64,000 nucleotides of DNA from the IMG/VR virus record IMGVR_UViG_3300011113_000287, positions 1 through 64,000 of that record. The stretch is one strand, 5' to 3'. Shown here in pieces: positions 52,511 to 61,908 of the stretch; position 1 is the stretch's first letter; the number at the start of each line of letters is the position of its first letter. Position numbers and translations under genes: made by a program. The DNA is from a virus. Under the pieces are notes generated by a model, which saw only the letters and a program-made list of their open reading frames with translations, was not told where the DNA came from and searched no databases.

Positions 52511-52998
52511 GGTTGGTATCGGTGCAGTCGTCGGTCTTGGGGGGCTGTACTAATGCGACGACTCAATTCCCGTGAAAGGATTTGAGTACCACGTTCACAT
52601 CGTTCAAACACAGATTCTACCAGTTTGCGGTACGCCCGTGCTCCCAAATGCTTGTCCTGCGTCTCCAAGACTTGTGGGTCAGTGTCACGTCGTGCCTTTG
52701 CCAAGGTCACTGTGTCTCCTTTTTCCCCACTCCATTGTCCGATAAGCGTTTGTGCTTCCATTAGACGCAGGTTGTTTGCACAACGTTCTTCGTCAATTTC
52801 TGCTACAACGAGTTCGGTCTTTGCGTATGACAGCCATGCCATGAATTCAGAATACGTGTTCATTAGGTCTGCATCCGACAACTCATCAAGGTTCTTGGGT
52901 ATGTCGGGCACGGCTCCGTGTGGCCTATCAGGAAGATTGAACTTCTCCAGGAAGTTCTGCATCGCTTGATTTGTTTCCTGTGTTGTCTCCGTGAACAT
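52507..52998 (-). CDS. Hypothetical protein of the recombination cassette
   Basis: 163 residues starting MFTETTQETNQAMQNFLEKF. Helical, with DLMNTYSEFMAWLSYAKTEL and a C-terminal Arg-rich part. I chose the ATG with GGAGG just upstream, which means a 71-base overlap with the exonuclease gene; a later ATG (52962) would reduce it. Similar proteins follow Cas4-like exonucleases in actinobacterial phages. May be a recombination mediator. Confidence 0.5.
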   Translation of the reverse strand: MFTETTQETNQAMQNFLEKFNLPDRPHGAVPDIPKNLDELSDADLMNTYSEFMAWLSYAKTELVVAEIDEERCANNLRLMEAQTLIGQWSGEKGDTVTLAKARRDTDPQVLETQDKHLGARAYRKLVESVFERCERGTQILSRELSRRISTAPQDRRLHRYQP

Positions 52999-53785
52999 CA
53001 TTCCTCCAGCATACGTCCTTGTATGGACACTGTTTACATGTTTTGTGGTCTTTTTCTGCCCAGTGAGGTCGGTCAATCAACGTGCCGTTTTGTAGGTGTT
53101 GTTTAACCAACGCTGCTGCCGCAAGGATATGTTGGATAAGGGCAGGTTGATACTTGACCTCAAACTCCTTGCAGTCCTGTGTCGCCTTCCATTCATACAA
53201 GATAATTCCCTGATGAATCCCTGTTACGTACATGTACAGGTTTAGTTGGCGAAGATGTGTGATAAACGGTTGTCGTATTCGTTTGAACAGTTCGTTGTCC
53301 GTTATCTTTTTTGATTCATACTCTTTGTACAACTCAACGTTTTCATAACGAACCGTACCCGTTCCCACGCTCTTGATTTCAAGAATGGCTTTGCCGTTTA
53401 CGTCCTCAATGAGTCCGTCAGCGGTTCCCATGATGTGGTGCTCTTCGTCAAAGATTGGAAGTTCAGTTTGCTTCATTACTCCAGCACGTTCAAGCCACCC
53501 TTGCCATTTACTGTGAATCAAGTGACCCGTGGCAAAGATGTTCAACGTGGTAAAGACATGTTGTCTTTCTTTGGCTTCATCATTGCCAAGTATCTTGTAC
53601 ATGGAAGACCGTGGACACCAATCTCGTTTACATATTTCGCTGGGATGCAAATACTTGGTGTCACGTTTTTCCGTTTGTTGATTGTTCTCCACCGCTGCTT
53701 GGGCAGATACCACAGGTATGAGACGACCCTTCACCCTCATACCAGTCTTGATGCTGTCAAGGTCGGCTTTGCTCAACTCAGCCAT
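52928..53785 (-). CDS. Cas4/RecB-type PD-(D/E)XK exonuclease
   Basis: 285 residues starting MAELSKADLDSIKTGMRVKG. First Cys of the iron-sulfur set near residue 52 (HPSEICKRDWCPRSSMY), the nuclease core MGTADGLIEDVNGKAILEIK (G-x-x-D, then E-I-K), and the final Cys cluster CKQCPYKDVCW. This is the plan of Cas4-like phage exonucleases, which process ends for recombination with RecA. It may also help exclude other DNA. Overlaps the next gene by 8 bases. Confidence 0.8.
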   Translation of the reverse strand: MAELSKADLDSIKTGMRVKGRLIPVVSAQAAVENNQQTEKRDTKYLHPSEICKRDWCPRSSMYKILGNDEAKERQHVFTTLNIFATGHLIHSKWQGWLERAGVMKQTELPIFDEEHHIMGTADGLIEDVNGKAILEIKSVGTGTVRYENVELYKEYESKKITDNELFKRIRQPFITHLRQLNLYMYVTGIHQGIILYEWKATQDCKEFEVKYQPALIQHILAAAALVKQHLQNGTLIDRPHWAEKDHKTCKQCPYKDVCWRNDVHGDNTGNKSSDAELPGEVQSS

Positions 53786-54107
53786 TGAAGTACTCCATGA
53801 AATCGTCTTCATACATCGTGATAAAGCGTACTCCGCCTATCTCAACTTGCAGCACGGGTATCCTGTCCTCCATCAACGCCTGTTTACGTAGTTCGCTCAT
53901 GTCTTTTACTTTGATGGAATACTGTTTAACGTTGTCGGTGAACTTGTTCTCAATCAAAAGATTGTTGGTTCGGACGTCATTCTTTCGCAACCATCCAGCC
54001 CCAGAGCCTGCGTTCCTGCTGCCTTTGTAACGGTCAGCAGTCTGCTTCTCTTGTTTGCGTGACTTCTTGAGTCTCCGCTTTTGTTCTCCGTCACTTCCAA
54101 ACAGCAT
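53778..54107 (-). CDS. PD-(D/E)XK nuclease-like protein
   Basis: 109 residues. NAGSGAGWLRKNDVRTNNLL then IENKFTDNVKQYSIKV has the R-x-x-G-S-G-A-G, D (in N-D-V), I-E-N-K pattern of small phage Holliday-junction resolvases or RusA/Hjc-like folds. Basic N-terminus for DNA binding. It shares an operon with RecA and a Cas4-like exonuclease, fitting recombination. Confidence 0.65.
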   Translation of the reverse strand: MLFGSDGEQKRRLKKSRKQEKQTADRYKGSRNAGSGAGWLRKNDVRTNNLLIENKFTDNVKQYSIKVKDMSELRKQALMEDRIPVLQVEIGGVRFITMYEDDFMEYFNG

Positions 54108-55132
54108 CAGGCGGGTACTGTCAAATTAAAGTAGCCGAATGCTTGGTTCTTCAACTCACGTTGTAACTCAATGTCCTCACGAACGGCTGCGGTAAGTGCA
54201 TCTTTCCCCTGCCATTTTTGTTGACCAAATGAATAATAAGGACCAGACCGTGTGATGATTCCCACGGCGATTCCGATGTTCACCACGTCCTTAACAGTGT
54301 CAAACTCTCCAAGGCGGAAGCCTCCTGTGCTCGTGAAGTAGAAGTCAACTACTGCCGTTTGTTGTGGACGGTATGTCTTGTTCTTGATGGTACGAGCCTT
54401 GATGGTCTGTCCAATGGCTTCGTCTTTTTCTTTAATCCACTCGTCACGTTTTACCTCAACACGACTGAAATAATGGAAGTTCTTTGCCTTCCCACCTGGG
54501 GTGGTGCGGTTGTCTCCCCACATTACGCCAATCTTTTCACGCCACTGGTTGATGACCAAACCAGTGCAGGCTCTGTCTTCATTAATGAGTGAGCGACGTT
54601 GAGCCTTGGAGGACTTGCGAAAGAACTTGCCCGTCAAACGAGCACCCAAGCCAACGGTGAAGTCTTCCATCATTTTCTCTGCCTCGTCCCCAGGAACAAG
54701 CGAAGGCAATGAGTCAATGACAATCATGTCAACTGCACGGTTGTCAAGTGCTTTGATGATGAGGTCATACACCTGTTCCATTACGTTCGTCTCAACTACC
54801 CACAGGCGGTCAGTGTCTACGCCGATTGCTCGTGCGTACTGCGGAACGTACGTCTCTGCCGCAATCCACAGTGCCGTGAAGTCAGGGTTGATTTTCTGAT
54901 TGGCGGCGATGGTTTTGTATGCCAACGCAGTCTTTCCCGATGACTCTTCTCCGATGATTTCCGACCATTGGTTCAAGGGCCAACCACCACCAAGCATCAA
55001 GTCAAAAGCCAAGATGCCAGTGGTGATGCGTGGGACGTCCTCTTTTATTTCAGAACCTTTGATTAAAACATCATCGCCATACTTCTTTGAGATGGCGGCA
55101 ACGATTGATTCCAATGACTCATAGTCTCTCAT
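54107..55132 (-). CDS. recA: RecA recombinase
   Basis: 341 residues. Walker A GEESSGKT (61-68), Walker B region DMIVIDSLPSLVPGDE, then GLVINQWREKIGVMWGDNRT TPGGKAKNFH (loop 2-like GGKA) and R-T-I-K-N-K-T for DNA binding. A full-length phage RecA, a little shorter than E. coli RecA at the C-terminus. It catalyses strand exchange; here likely for phage recombination and concatemer formation. Followed by nuclease genes in one operon. Confidence 0.9.
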   Translation of the reverse strand: MRDYESLESIVAAISKKYGDDVLIKGSEIKEDVPRITTGILAFDLMLGGGWPLNQWSEIIGEESSGKTALAYKTIAANQKINPDFTALWIAAETYVPQYARAIGVDTDRLWVVETNVMEQVYDLIIKALDNRAVDMIVIDSLPSLVPGDEAEKMMEDFTVGLGARLTGKFFRKSSKAQRRSLINEDRACTGLVINQWREKIGVMWGDNRTTPGGKAKNFHYFSRVEVKRDEWIKEKDEAIGQTIKARTIKNKTYRPQQTAVVDFYFTSTGGFRLGEFDTVKDVVNIGIAVGIITRSGPYYSFGQQKWQGKDALTAAVREDIELQRELKNQAFGYFNLTVPA

Positions 55133-55142
55133 GTTGTGCTCC

Positions 55143-55511
55143 TTAGACGACCCAGTTTACCTGTGATGCTTGCTCATACAAACCATTCCAACCACATTCA
55201 AAACAATGTGGCGCTGGTGCTGCTCCGTGAATCATACTGTTTGCACCTCTTCCAGTACGACTAAATACATTCTTACTTCCGCAACTTGGGCAAGACAAGT
55301 GACCATCACGTTTCATTGCTTCCCCGCCTTTCCAGATGCGTATGGCAGTTCCCATGCCAATTTGTGCGTCTGGTGCAATGTTTTCAACGGGCGCTTGTGG
55401 CGTTGGTTGTTGTGTTGGTAGCGGTCTATTGCTGTACGCTGCTGGATTTGGGTAACTTGGTTGTGGAGAAGGCTTTTCGCCTTTTAGTTTTTTAGACCAC
55501 CAGTCACTCAT
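55143..55511 (-). CDS. Zinc-ribbon protein with disordered N-terminus
   Basis: 122 residues starting MSDWWSKKLKGEKPSPQPSY. Pro/Gln/Thr-rich disordered first half, then CPSCGSKNVFSRT and CFECGWNGLY, a two-pair zinc ribbon like those at the ends of replication proteins. Upstream of RecA by 10 bases. Possibly a RecA- or polymerase-associated adaptor. Confidence 0.6.
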   Translation of the reverse strand: MSDWWSKKLKGEKPSPQPSYPNPAAYSNRPLPTQQPTPQAPVENIAPDAQIGMGTAIRIWKGGEAMKRDGHLSCPSCGSKNVFSRTGRGANSMIHGAAPAPHCFECGWNGLYEQASQVNWVV

Positions 55512-55878
55512 CGTCTTCTTCAACCATCCAATCCTTCAAGGTTTCTTCGTCAATTACTATAGAAATGTTGCCATTTTCCAAAAGCCTGTTGATTAGAGAC
55601 ATGCCGTAGGCGGTAAGTATTGGAATCAACTCTTCTTTTGGAGTACCTAGTTTATCGTTCTTTTCTAGCAAATCCAGCACCCATGCGGCTGATTCTTCGG
55701 CGTTATGGGCAATGCCTTGATTAACAAACAACGCCCACCTGCTGGCTATGTCAAAAGTCTCAGCATCAGCAACGTCTTTTGACGGCGTAGAAAACCCCAT
55801 GAAGTTGGCAAAAGATTGTCCTTGGGCAATTGACAACATTAAATAAAACAATCTTTTGTCTGCAATGCTATTTTCCAT
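55504..55878 (-). CDS. Hypothetical helical protein
   Basis: 124 residues starting MENSIADKRLFYLMLSIAQG. Helical (WALFVNQGIAHNAEESAAWV, LDLLEKNDKL) with an acidic end. No domain recognised. Between DNA polymerase and the zinc-ribbon gene in the replication operon; probably a replication accessory. Confidence 0.55.
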   Translation of the reverse strand: MENSIADKRLFYLMLSIAQGQSFANFMGFSTPSKDVADAETFDIASRWALFVNQGIAHNAEESAAWVLDLLEKNDKLGTPKEELIPILTAYGMSLINRLLENGNISIVIDEETLKDWMVEEDDE

Positions 55879-55880
55879 GT

Positions 55881-57941
55881 CTATTCCTTTGCCTCCGCCC
55901 AACTCTTTGCGAACTGGTACGAAACTTTGATGGGAACCTTGTCTAGAACCTTACCGTCTCCCATTGCTTCTAAGAACGGGGTAATTATTGATGGTGCTTC
56001 GTTTTGTTTTACGGTAGCCACAAGTTCGTCATGCACTTGTACTACCAATTTTACACTTGTATCTTTCATGGCGTAGTAAACATCAATCATTGCTTGTTTA
56101 CAAAGGTCTGCCGCAGTTCCTTGAACAATGGCGTTGACAGCCTGCCGTTCTGCACGTGCCCTCAGTTCTTTGTCCGTTGACCGAAGGTCGGGAAGGCGGC
56201 GGCGTCTACCGTAAAGCGTGCTGACATATCCGTCCTTACGGGCTTTTTCTACGAGATGTCGTTTCCAATCCGTGAGTTCAGAGAACGTCCTGTAGTAACT
56301 GCTTAGAATCTCCTGTGCATCTTTTTCGGAGATGCCAGTAACACGAGCAAGTTTGACTGAGCCGCCTCCATACGCAGTGAGGAAGTTGACACCCTTTCCA
56401 ATCTGACGTTCTTCGGAGGTCACGTCTTCTGGCTTCTTCTTAAATACGGCTGATGCTGTTGCCGTGTGGATGTCTTCCTCGTTAGCAAACGTGTGCAAAA
56501 GCCTGCTGTCTTGGCTAAACATAGCCATGATGCGAAGTTCAATCTGGTCATAGTCGGCAACCAACAGCGTGTTGTCTCCATTGGCTACAAACAGTTTGCG
56601 AATGTTTGAAGTCCTTGGAATGTTTTGAAGGTTGGGGTCGGAGGAAGAAAGGCGACCAGTGGCTGTGCGATGCAGGTGAAACGATGGGTGCAGCCTGCTC
56701 TTGTGTAATTTTGGTAAAAGACCGTCCACATAGGTGCTCTTCAACTTTTGCAACTCCGCCCATGTAAGAAGCATGGGAATGACTGGATGCTTGTTTTGCA
56801 GGCTCTTGAGGGACTCTTCGTCCACCGATGGTGCGCCTTTGCCAGTCATTTTGTATGGCTTTAATCCCAAGCCTCCCTCCGACTTTTTGGAGAACAGGAA
56901 CGTTTGCTTGTGCTTGTTGGAGTCGGGGTTGAACCCAACGGGGGCGTAGGACAAAATGGAGTTAAGAGTGTCCTGCATCTCTTTGTCTAACTCATTGCCT
57001 AGTGCAGAAAGGTTGTTGGCGTCAACTGGGATGCCCTCGTTTTCTATGTGCATGAGGACTTCCAAAACACGGCTGTCCAATTCCAACGCTTTGGTCAGGT
57101 CAGAATGGGCACGTACTTTCTGAATCAATTTCTTGTAGAGCAACCATGTCCAACGTGCATCACGATGAACGTACAAAGCCGTTGAATCAAAGGCTGTGTT
57201 GGAAACAGTCTTTCCTAACTTTCCGCCGTTTTCGTAGGCTTTGTGTCCACCGTAGTTAGTTTCAATCAGAGTCTCTAGTGCATAATTTAGTAAGTTTTCA
57301 TTTACAATGTGTTGGGTAATCATCGTGTCTACGTATGGACCAGGTGGTATTTCTCCGTAATACTTTGAGATTGACCGAGCGTCAAATTTTACGTTGTGCC
57401 CCACCTTGATAAGGTCACTAAAAAACAACGGACGCAGGCGTTCAAATACTTCGCTACGTGACAATTGTTTAGGTGGTTCTCCGTACACGGCTGGTTTTAC
57501 GTAACGAGCCTTAGCCATTGACTCCTGCCCGTTCTTCAGTAATTTACGAAAGCCAGGAGGAGGCACGGTGCTGCCGTCGCCAACTTCTTCTTTTTCCAAC
57601 ACTGACCCAAGGCGATGACCCATGGGGATTGCCCACGACCTGCCACTGGTAGCAATGCCTATCCAGAACACCTCGTTACGTAGGGGATTGACGGCAATGT
57701 CTTTTAAATACTGGTTTGTGATGTTGTCGTGCGCCCGTTGAAGGATGTCTGGACTCTTGTTCTTAAGCCCTTTAACGTGCTCTTGAAAGTCCTTCTCCAA
57801 ATGCTCCATGAGGTCGGGGTGATGCTCCAGCGTGGCTTGTGATTCCACGTCAAAGGCAAATGCCCCGACCCCACGAACGACTTTAATAAGTTCGTCTAAT
57901 TCTTGGAGCGTACTGACAACGGGAGGTATTGAACTCCCCAT
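55881..57941 (-). CDS. polA: DNA polymerase I (family A)
   Basis: 686 residues. 3'-5' exonuclease domain: Exo I with D31 and E33 (AFDVESQ), D188 (NVKFDARS) and Y257-x3-D261 (YVHRDARW). Polymerase domain: motif A DYDQIELR (463-470), motif B ERQIGKGVNFLTAYGGG (about 511-527) and motif C VHDE (636-639). No N-terminal 5'-nuclease domain, as in T7-like and actinobacteriophage polymerases. This is the replicative polymerase of the phage. Confidence 0.93.
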   Translation of the reverse strand: MGSSIPPVVSTLQELDELIKVVRGVGAFAFDVESQATLEHHPDLMEHLEKDFQEHVKGLKNKSPDILQRAHDNITNQYLKDIAVNPLRNEVFWIGIATSGRSWAIPMGHRLGSVLEKEEVGDGSTVPPPGFRKLLKNGQESMAKARYVKPAVYGEPPKQLSRSEVFERLRPLFFSDLIKVGHNVKFDARSISKYYGEIPPGPYVDTMITQHIVNENLLNYALETLIETNYGGHKAYENGGKLGKTVSNTAFDSTALYVHRDARWTWLLYKKLIQKVRAHSDLTKALELDSRVLEVLMHIENEGIPVDANNLSALGNELDKEMQDTLNSILSYAPVGFNPDSNKHKQTFLFSKKSEGGLGLKPYKMTGKGAPSVDEESLKSLQNKHPVIPMLLTWAELQKLKSTYVDGLLPKLHKSRLHPSFHLHRTATGRLSSSDPNLQNIPRTSNIRKLFVANGDNTLLVADYDQIELRIMAMFSQDSRLLHTFANEEDIHTATASAVFKKKPEDVTSEERQIGKGVNFLTAYGGGSVKLARVTGISEKDAQEILSSYYRTFSELTDWKRHLVEKARKDGYVSTLYGRRRRLPDLRSTDKELRARAERQAVNAIVQGTAADLCKQAMIDVYYAMKDTSVKLVVQVHDELVATVKQNEAPSIITPFLEAMGDGKVLDKVPIKVSYQFAKSWAEAKE

Positions 57942-57944
57942 CGG

Positions 57945-58607
57945 CTAGTTACCAAGGTCTTCCGAAGCGATTGCCAACAGTTCCGCATAGGTGGGAACTT
58001 TGATGATGGATGAGTCGTACTTCTCTTCCTTGAACTTGATAAGCGACGATTCCGAAATGGGTTCAATCTTCCACTCTTCGGCAATGTCACGCTCACGGAT
58101 GACCTGCAAATTGTACGACGTCGTTGCGCCCTTACCCGTACGGCTGATTGCCCAGTAGTGCTTGGTCAACGGACCAGTTTGCGGAGCCTTGTTCAGATTA
58201 CGAAGTTGGTCAACAACACGGGGTCCAATTTCCAACGAACGCAGGACAGGGGACGCACCCACCGACAACAATACGACGTTGAAAGAAACACGCTGTGATG
58301 GACGATTTCCAAGTTCACAAATCGGGCATCCACGCTCTTCAAGTTCACGGATGCAGACAAACGACTTCTGTCCGTCACGCTCAACCCAGTGTTGGTGCCA
58401 AGCGGCGTACGGTTCGTCCTCAATGAACTTGATGACCTGTACGTCTTCGCTGACCTTGAGACGCTGTGCGTAGTTGGAGTCGGCGCTCTTCAAAGCGTCC
58501 ACCTGCTGCCATCCGCCACGCAAGAGTTTGCGCTCAGTTACAGGTGCGACAGGAGTGTCCTGTTCTGTGTTGGGTGTCATTTCATCTGTGTCGTAATTAC
58601 GGGGCAT
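57945..58607 (-). CDS. Single-stranded DNA-binding protein-like
   Basis: 220 residues. VIKFIEDEPYAAWHQHWVER, then GQKSFVCIRELEERGCPICE holds a Cys/His cluster (C-I-R ... C-P-I-C) like the zinc-bearing single-stranded DNA-binding proteins of T4/T7-type phages. Acidic N-terminus and a long beta-rich middle. It coats single strands during replication. AAAGGAAAAAAG precedes the start. Confidence 0.7.
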   Translation of the reverse strand: MPRNYDTDEMTPNTEQDTPVAPVTERKLLRGGWQQVDALKSADSNYAQRLKVSEDVQVIKFIEDEPYAAWHQHWVERDGQKSFVCIRELEERGCPICELGNRPSQRVSFNVVLLSVGASPVLRSLEIGPRVVDQLRNLNKAPQTGPLTKHYWAISRTGKGATTSYNLQVIRERDIAEEWKIEPISESSLIKFKEEKYDSSIIKVPTYAELLAIASEDLGN

Positions 58608-58628
58608 GTTCTTTTTTCCTTTGTGTGT

Positions 58629-59072
58629 TTAGTGGGGCCATTGCTCTTTGATGTATTTTCTGAAACCGTTCCAATCTGCATTGTGAATGTCATGTATCTT
58701 GAAACGGTCTATTGCTTCCAGCAAGAACTCTACCTGCTCAACGCTGTAGAGCCTCCTTCCTTTTGAAGGTTTTTCTGGAAGTTGTTGCTTGACAGGTTTT
58801 GGAGTCCTGTACTTGGCTTTGGGTAGCCAACCACGGTGTTCCCATACCCTGAGCGTTGAGGGACTTTTTCGTAGGGCAATCGCAAGTTGTCCAATGGTGA
58901 ACATGTGCACTTCTTGCCCATTGATTACGTACTTCTTTGGTTTTGCTCCGTTGAAACGGTCTTCCGCAATTGCCGTATCTTTTTTCTGCCTGTTCTTGGG
59001 CGTGCGTCCTCCAGGAAAATCGGGAAGGTTGTTGAAGAAGTCCAACGGGTCTTTCACGCTTTGAACGCCCAT
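58629..59072 (-). CDS. MerR-like DNA-binding protein
   Basis: 147 residues starting MGVQSVKDPLDFFNNLPDFP. MFTIGQLAIALRKSPSTLRV then WEHRGWLPKAKYRTPK is the MerR-type winged HTH (L-A-I-A-L-x-K-S-P-x-T-L-R-x-W-E-x-x-G-x-L). A long Lys/Arg linker and then YSVEQVEFLLEAIDRFKIHD follow. Possible regulator or replication-origin factor. Confidence 0.7.
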   Translation of the reverse strand: MGVQSVKDPLDFFNNLPDFPGGRTPKNRQKKDTAIAEDRFNGAKPKKYVINGQEVHMFTIGQLAIALRKSPSTLRVWEHRGWLPKAKYRTPKPVKQQLPEKPSKGRRLYSVEQVEFLLEAIDRFKIHDIHNADWNGFRKYIKEQWPH

Positions 59073-59449
59073 GTCTCTTTCTCTACGTAAAAACTTTGAA
59101 CGGTAGGGAGGAGCGACTTGTCGTTCCACGCCACGGCAAGCAGTTTATCTTCGCTCAGACGCTCAACGACTTCCTTAACGTCGTCCCACAGTCCGTTTTC
59201 TTTTGCCCATTCCTCTGCTGTCCCGACATTGAACGTCTTGCTTACCCGACGCTCACGCTTAAGTTCGTGACCACCAACGTTGAGCCAAATGTGCCCGCTG
59301 TCGTCAGGAGTTCCATGCTGTTCCACGACGGTGCTCAACTCTTTCTTGAGTTTGTCCACCCGTGCTTCCAATTGGCTGAGCAGTTTCTTTTGAGAAACAA
59401 ACTCTTCAACCATTTTTGTGTAGTAAGACTCGTCAAATTGTTCTGACAT
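59054..59449 (-). CDS. Coiled-coil hypothetical protein
   Basis: 131 residues. Coiled coil at the start (LSQLEARVDKLKKELSTVVE), then beta-rich ELKRERRVSKTFNVGTAEEW and an acidic end. Found next to SNF2-like genes in other actinobacterial phages as I recall; role unknown. Overlaps the next gene by 19 bases. Confidence 0.55.
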   Translation of the reverse strand: MSEQFDESYYTKMVEEFVSQKKLLSQLEARVDKLKKELSTVVEQHGTPDDSGHIWLNVGGHELKRERRVSKTFNVGTAEEWAKENGLWDDVKEVVERLSEDKLLAVAWNDKSLLPTVQSFYVEKETWAFKA

Positions 59450-59450
59450 T

Positions 59451-60995
59451 TTATACCTCCGAATGTTGTAGGAATTCTGTTAGTGAACTTAACGTCAACT
59501 CAAATCTACCTTGCGTGTCATAACCTTTGTCAATGAACGCTTCGTTGATTCCTCGTTTCTGCTGGAGCATCTCGTACTGTCGTTCCTCAATGCTCCCTTT
59601 CATAACAAAGGATGCTATCGTAACATGGGGGTGTTGCGAGGATAGGCGAATAATGCGAGCCTCCCGTTGGTCCAATTTTCCTGCGCTCCACGGCAGGTCG
59701 TACGAAATCAGATAGTTTGCTTGTGGTAAGTCCACGCCGTATCCACCAGCATCGGATGACAGGAACAAGCGGGTATTTGGGTCCGTGGTAAACTTTTGTT
59801 TGGCTGCGTCTTTTTCTGATGCGTCCATGTCGCCCGTAAACAATACGCACGATGTAAGGCTTTTTGTGCGCTCTGCCAATAACTTAAGATTGTTTTTAAA
59901 GAAAGAAAATAAAACTACTTTGTTGTCGGGGTCTTCGTTCAGGATGTCCGTGATGTAGTCTATAACAGCATCCATTTTTGGGGTGTTGAACGGTTTTGTA
60001 AGCCATTGCATGTCCATGACTTCTTTGGCGTATTTACTGCCTCCATCACCATCATTGTCTGTGTATTGTTTTGCTGACAACTCAACGAGCATTGGGTTGT
60101 CACACAACATTCTCAAAATGGTGAGGCGTGACATTATTTGTCCTTGCGCTTCGTTGGCAGCGGCGTTTCCGTGATAATGCGCCCATAAATCAAACCCTTT
60201 GCCATGAGTGTTAACGGCTTTCTTTATTTGGGACAACAGGTCATTTGCAATATTTGTATACGCCTGCGCTCCCTTTTCATCAAACTGGACGGGAATGACT
60301 GTTGAAATTACTTTGGGAAGTTGGTCTTCAATATCTTTTCTGTTTTTACGAACCATTGCTTTTTCCATTGACTTGTTTAACAGGTTCAGATTGCGATACC
60401 TCGTCGGCCTTCCAAACTTGTCACGTACTATGAACGTTTTGTCAAATACGTCAAACTTGCCCAGCACGTTTGCGTCAACAAATTCCATGATGGAAAACAG
60501 TTCTTCTGGTTTGTTTTCAATGGGCTGACCCGTAAGTGCAAAACGGTATTGGCATTTCTTTCCCAGTTTTTTCAACAAACGTGAACGCTTGGCACGTGGA
60601 GATTTAATCATCGTTGCTTCATCAATGACCATGGCTTCAAACCGTAGTGAGTTAAAAAGGTGTACGTCGTTAACAAGGGTTTCAGGATTCACAATGACGT
60701 ACTTGGCACGGAGAGCAGACCTCCATAACGTTTCCCTTGTTCTGGCATTGCCGTCAATAACTACGGCTCGTGAGTTTGTGAACTTGTTGATTTCTCGCAA
60801 CCATTGGTATTTGAGAGCCGCTGGAACAACAATGATGGCCCTTGAGATTTCTTGTTGGTCAAACAAGGTTTCAAGAGAGTTGATGGTAATTACGGTTTTA
60901 CCGCCACCCATGACAACGGCGAGGAGCATCTTGCCCCTGTCAATCATTTTCTCCCGTGCATCTTCTTGAAACGGGTACAGAGCGCCCTTAAACAT
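59451..60995 (-). CDS. SNF2-type DNA helicase
   Basis: 514 residues. Motif I AVVMGGGKTVI, motif II MVIDEATMI (D-E-A-T instead of D-E-A-H), motif III ALTGQPIENK, then HELICc motif V/VI with SSDAGGYGVDLPQANYLI and LDQREARIIRLSSQ. Shorter than the protein at 33929-35836 and clearly a different type. Works at forks or on stalled DNA. Overlaps the primase gene by 8 bases. Confidence 0.8.
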   Translation of the reverse strand: MFKGALYPFQEDAREKMIDRGKMLLAVVMGGGKTVITINSLETLFDQQEISRAIIVVPAALKYQWLREINKFTNSRAVVIDGNARTRETLWRSALRAKYVIVNPETLVNDVHLFNSLRFEAMVIDEATMIKSPRAKRSRLLKKLGKKCQYRFALTGQPIENKPEELFSIMEFVDANVLGKFDVFDKTFIVRDKFGRPTRYRNLNLLNKSMEKAMVRKNRKDIEDQLPKVISTVIPVQFDEKGAQAYTNIANDLLSQIKKAVNTHGKGFDLWAHYHGNAAANEAQGQIMSRLTILRMLCDNPMLVELSAKQYTDNDGDGGSKYAKEVMDMQWLTKPFNTPKMDAVIDYITDILNEDPDNKVVLFSFFKNNLKLLAERTKSLTSCVLFTGDMDASEKDAAKQKFTTDPNTRLFLSSDAGGYGVDLPQANYLISYDLPWSAGKLDQREARIIRLSSQHPHVTIASFVMKGSIEERQYEMLQQKRGINEAFIDKGYDTQGRFELTLSSLTEFLQHSEV

Positions 60996-61908
60996 TTACC
61001 CACCATGGTAGTACAGTTGCCGTCTTTACCGCAATTCCAAGTTCTTCGTCTGACATCTCACCAATGTCTTTGGCTTTAGTGTGTTTATAGTACAACCATC
61101 TTACACCGTTACGAAAAGATGGTAGTGCAGTCATCAACTTGTTACCAACGGTAATACCAGCCTCATCATTGTCAAGAGCGACAATGAGAAGGTCGCACGC
61201 CTTTTCAAGAATGTCAATCTGTTTTTTACTAACCTGTACCCCAAAACTGGCAAGGCATTGAAAGCCCGAATAAGCGGATGCAAAACGAACTACGTCAAGT
61301 GGTGACTCCACAAGCACTGCGGTGCGTGAGGTAAAGCGGTCAATACCAAACAAAGTATCTGACTTCTTTACACCGTTTGGTTGGTTGAGTACCCCGTATG
61401 ATGACTTCTCTTGCCAACCAAGAAGGTCTCCCGTTGGGGAAATGATAGGAATAATCCACGCTCTTTTGGATGTATCCCATCGGATACCATATTTTTCGGC
61501 TGCGCTTGCCTTGAGGTTGCGTTTGACCAATTGGTCATACGGGGGCTTGTCAAACGACATGTACGTTTCCCAATCAACGTCCGACTTAATCTTCTGTACT
61601 TTGGGCTTGGTAAGTTGTTCCATTCCTGCGTTCATGAGCAGGTGATAGATGGACGACACCGACTCGTAACTGCCCGTAATTTCTGCAATCAACTGCGGAA
61701 GGTTTCCACGTGACCCGCACGAATGGCATAACCACAGTCCTGTAGTGGCGTTCATTGACCACGACGGTGACCTGTCTGGTTTCCCCGTAGCCTTCTCGTG
61801 CACGGGGCAGCAACCGATTAATTCGTTTCCAGACTCACGACGCACATCCACGCCAAGGGCGTCAAGCACGTCACGAAAATTAGTAATACCAGTTGTCATT
61901 GTCATCAT
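60988..61908 (-). CDS. DnaG-like primase
   Basis: 306 residues from the ATG at 61906-61908. N-terminal zinc binding (CCPVHEKATGKPDRSP then LWLCHSCG), then a linker and TOPRIM domain: LVESPLDVVRFASAYSGFQC with E-S-P (E of TOPRIM) and LLIVALDNDEAGITV (D-x-D). This is the DnaG type primase used by actinobacteriophages and it works with the DnaB helicase next door. Overlaps the helicase gene by 29 bases. Confidence 0.85.
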   Translation of the reverse strand: MMTMTTGITNFRDVLDALGVDVRRESGNELIGCCPVHEKATGKPDRSPSWSMNATTGLWLCHSCGSRGNLPQLIAEITGSYESVSSIYHLLMNAGMEQLTKPKVQKIKSDVDWETYMSFDKPPYDQLVKRNLKASAAEKYGIRWDTSKRAWIIPIISPTGDLLGWQEKSSYGVLNQPNGVKKSDTLFGIDRFTSRTAVLVESPLDVVRFASAYSGFQCLASFGVQVSKKQIDILEKACDLLIVALDNDEAGITVGNKLMTALPSFRNGVRWLYYKHTKAKDIGEMSDEELGIAVKTATVLPWWVNV

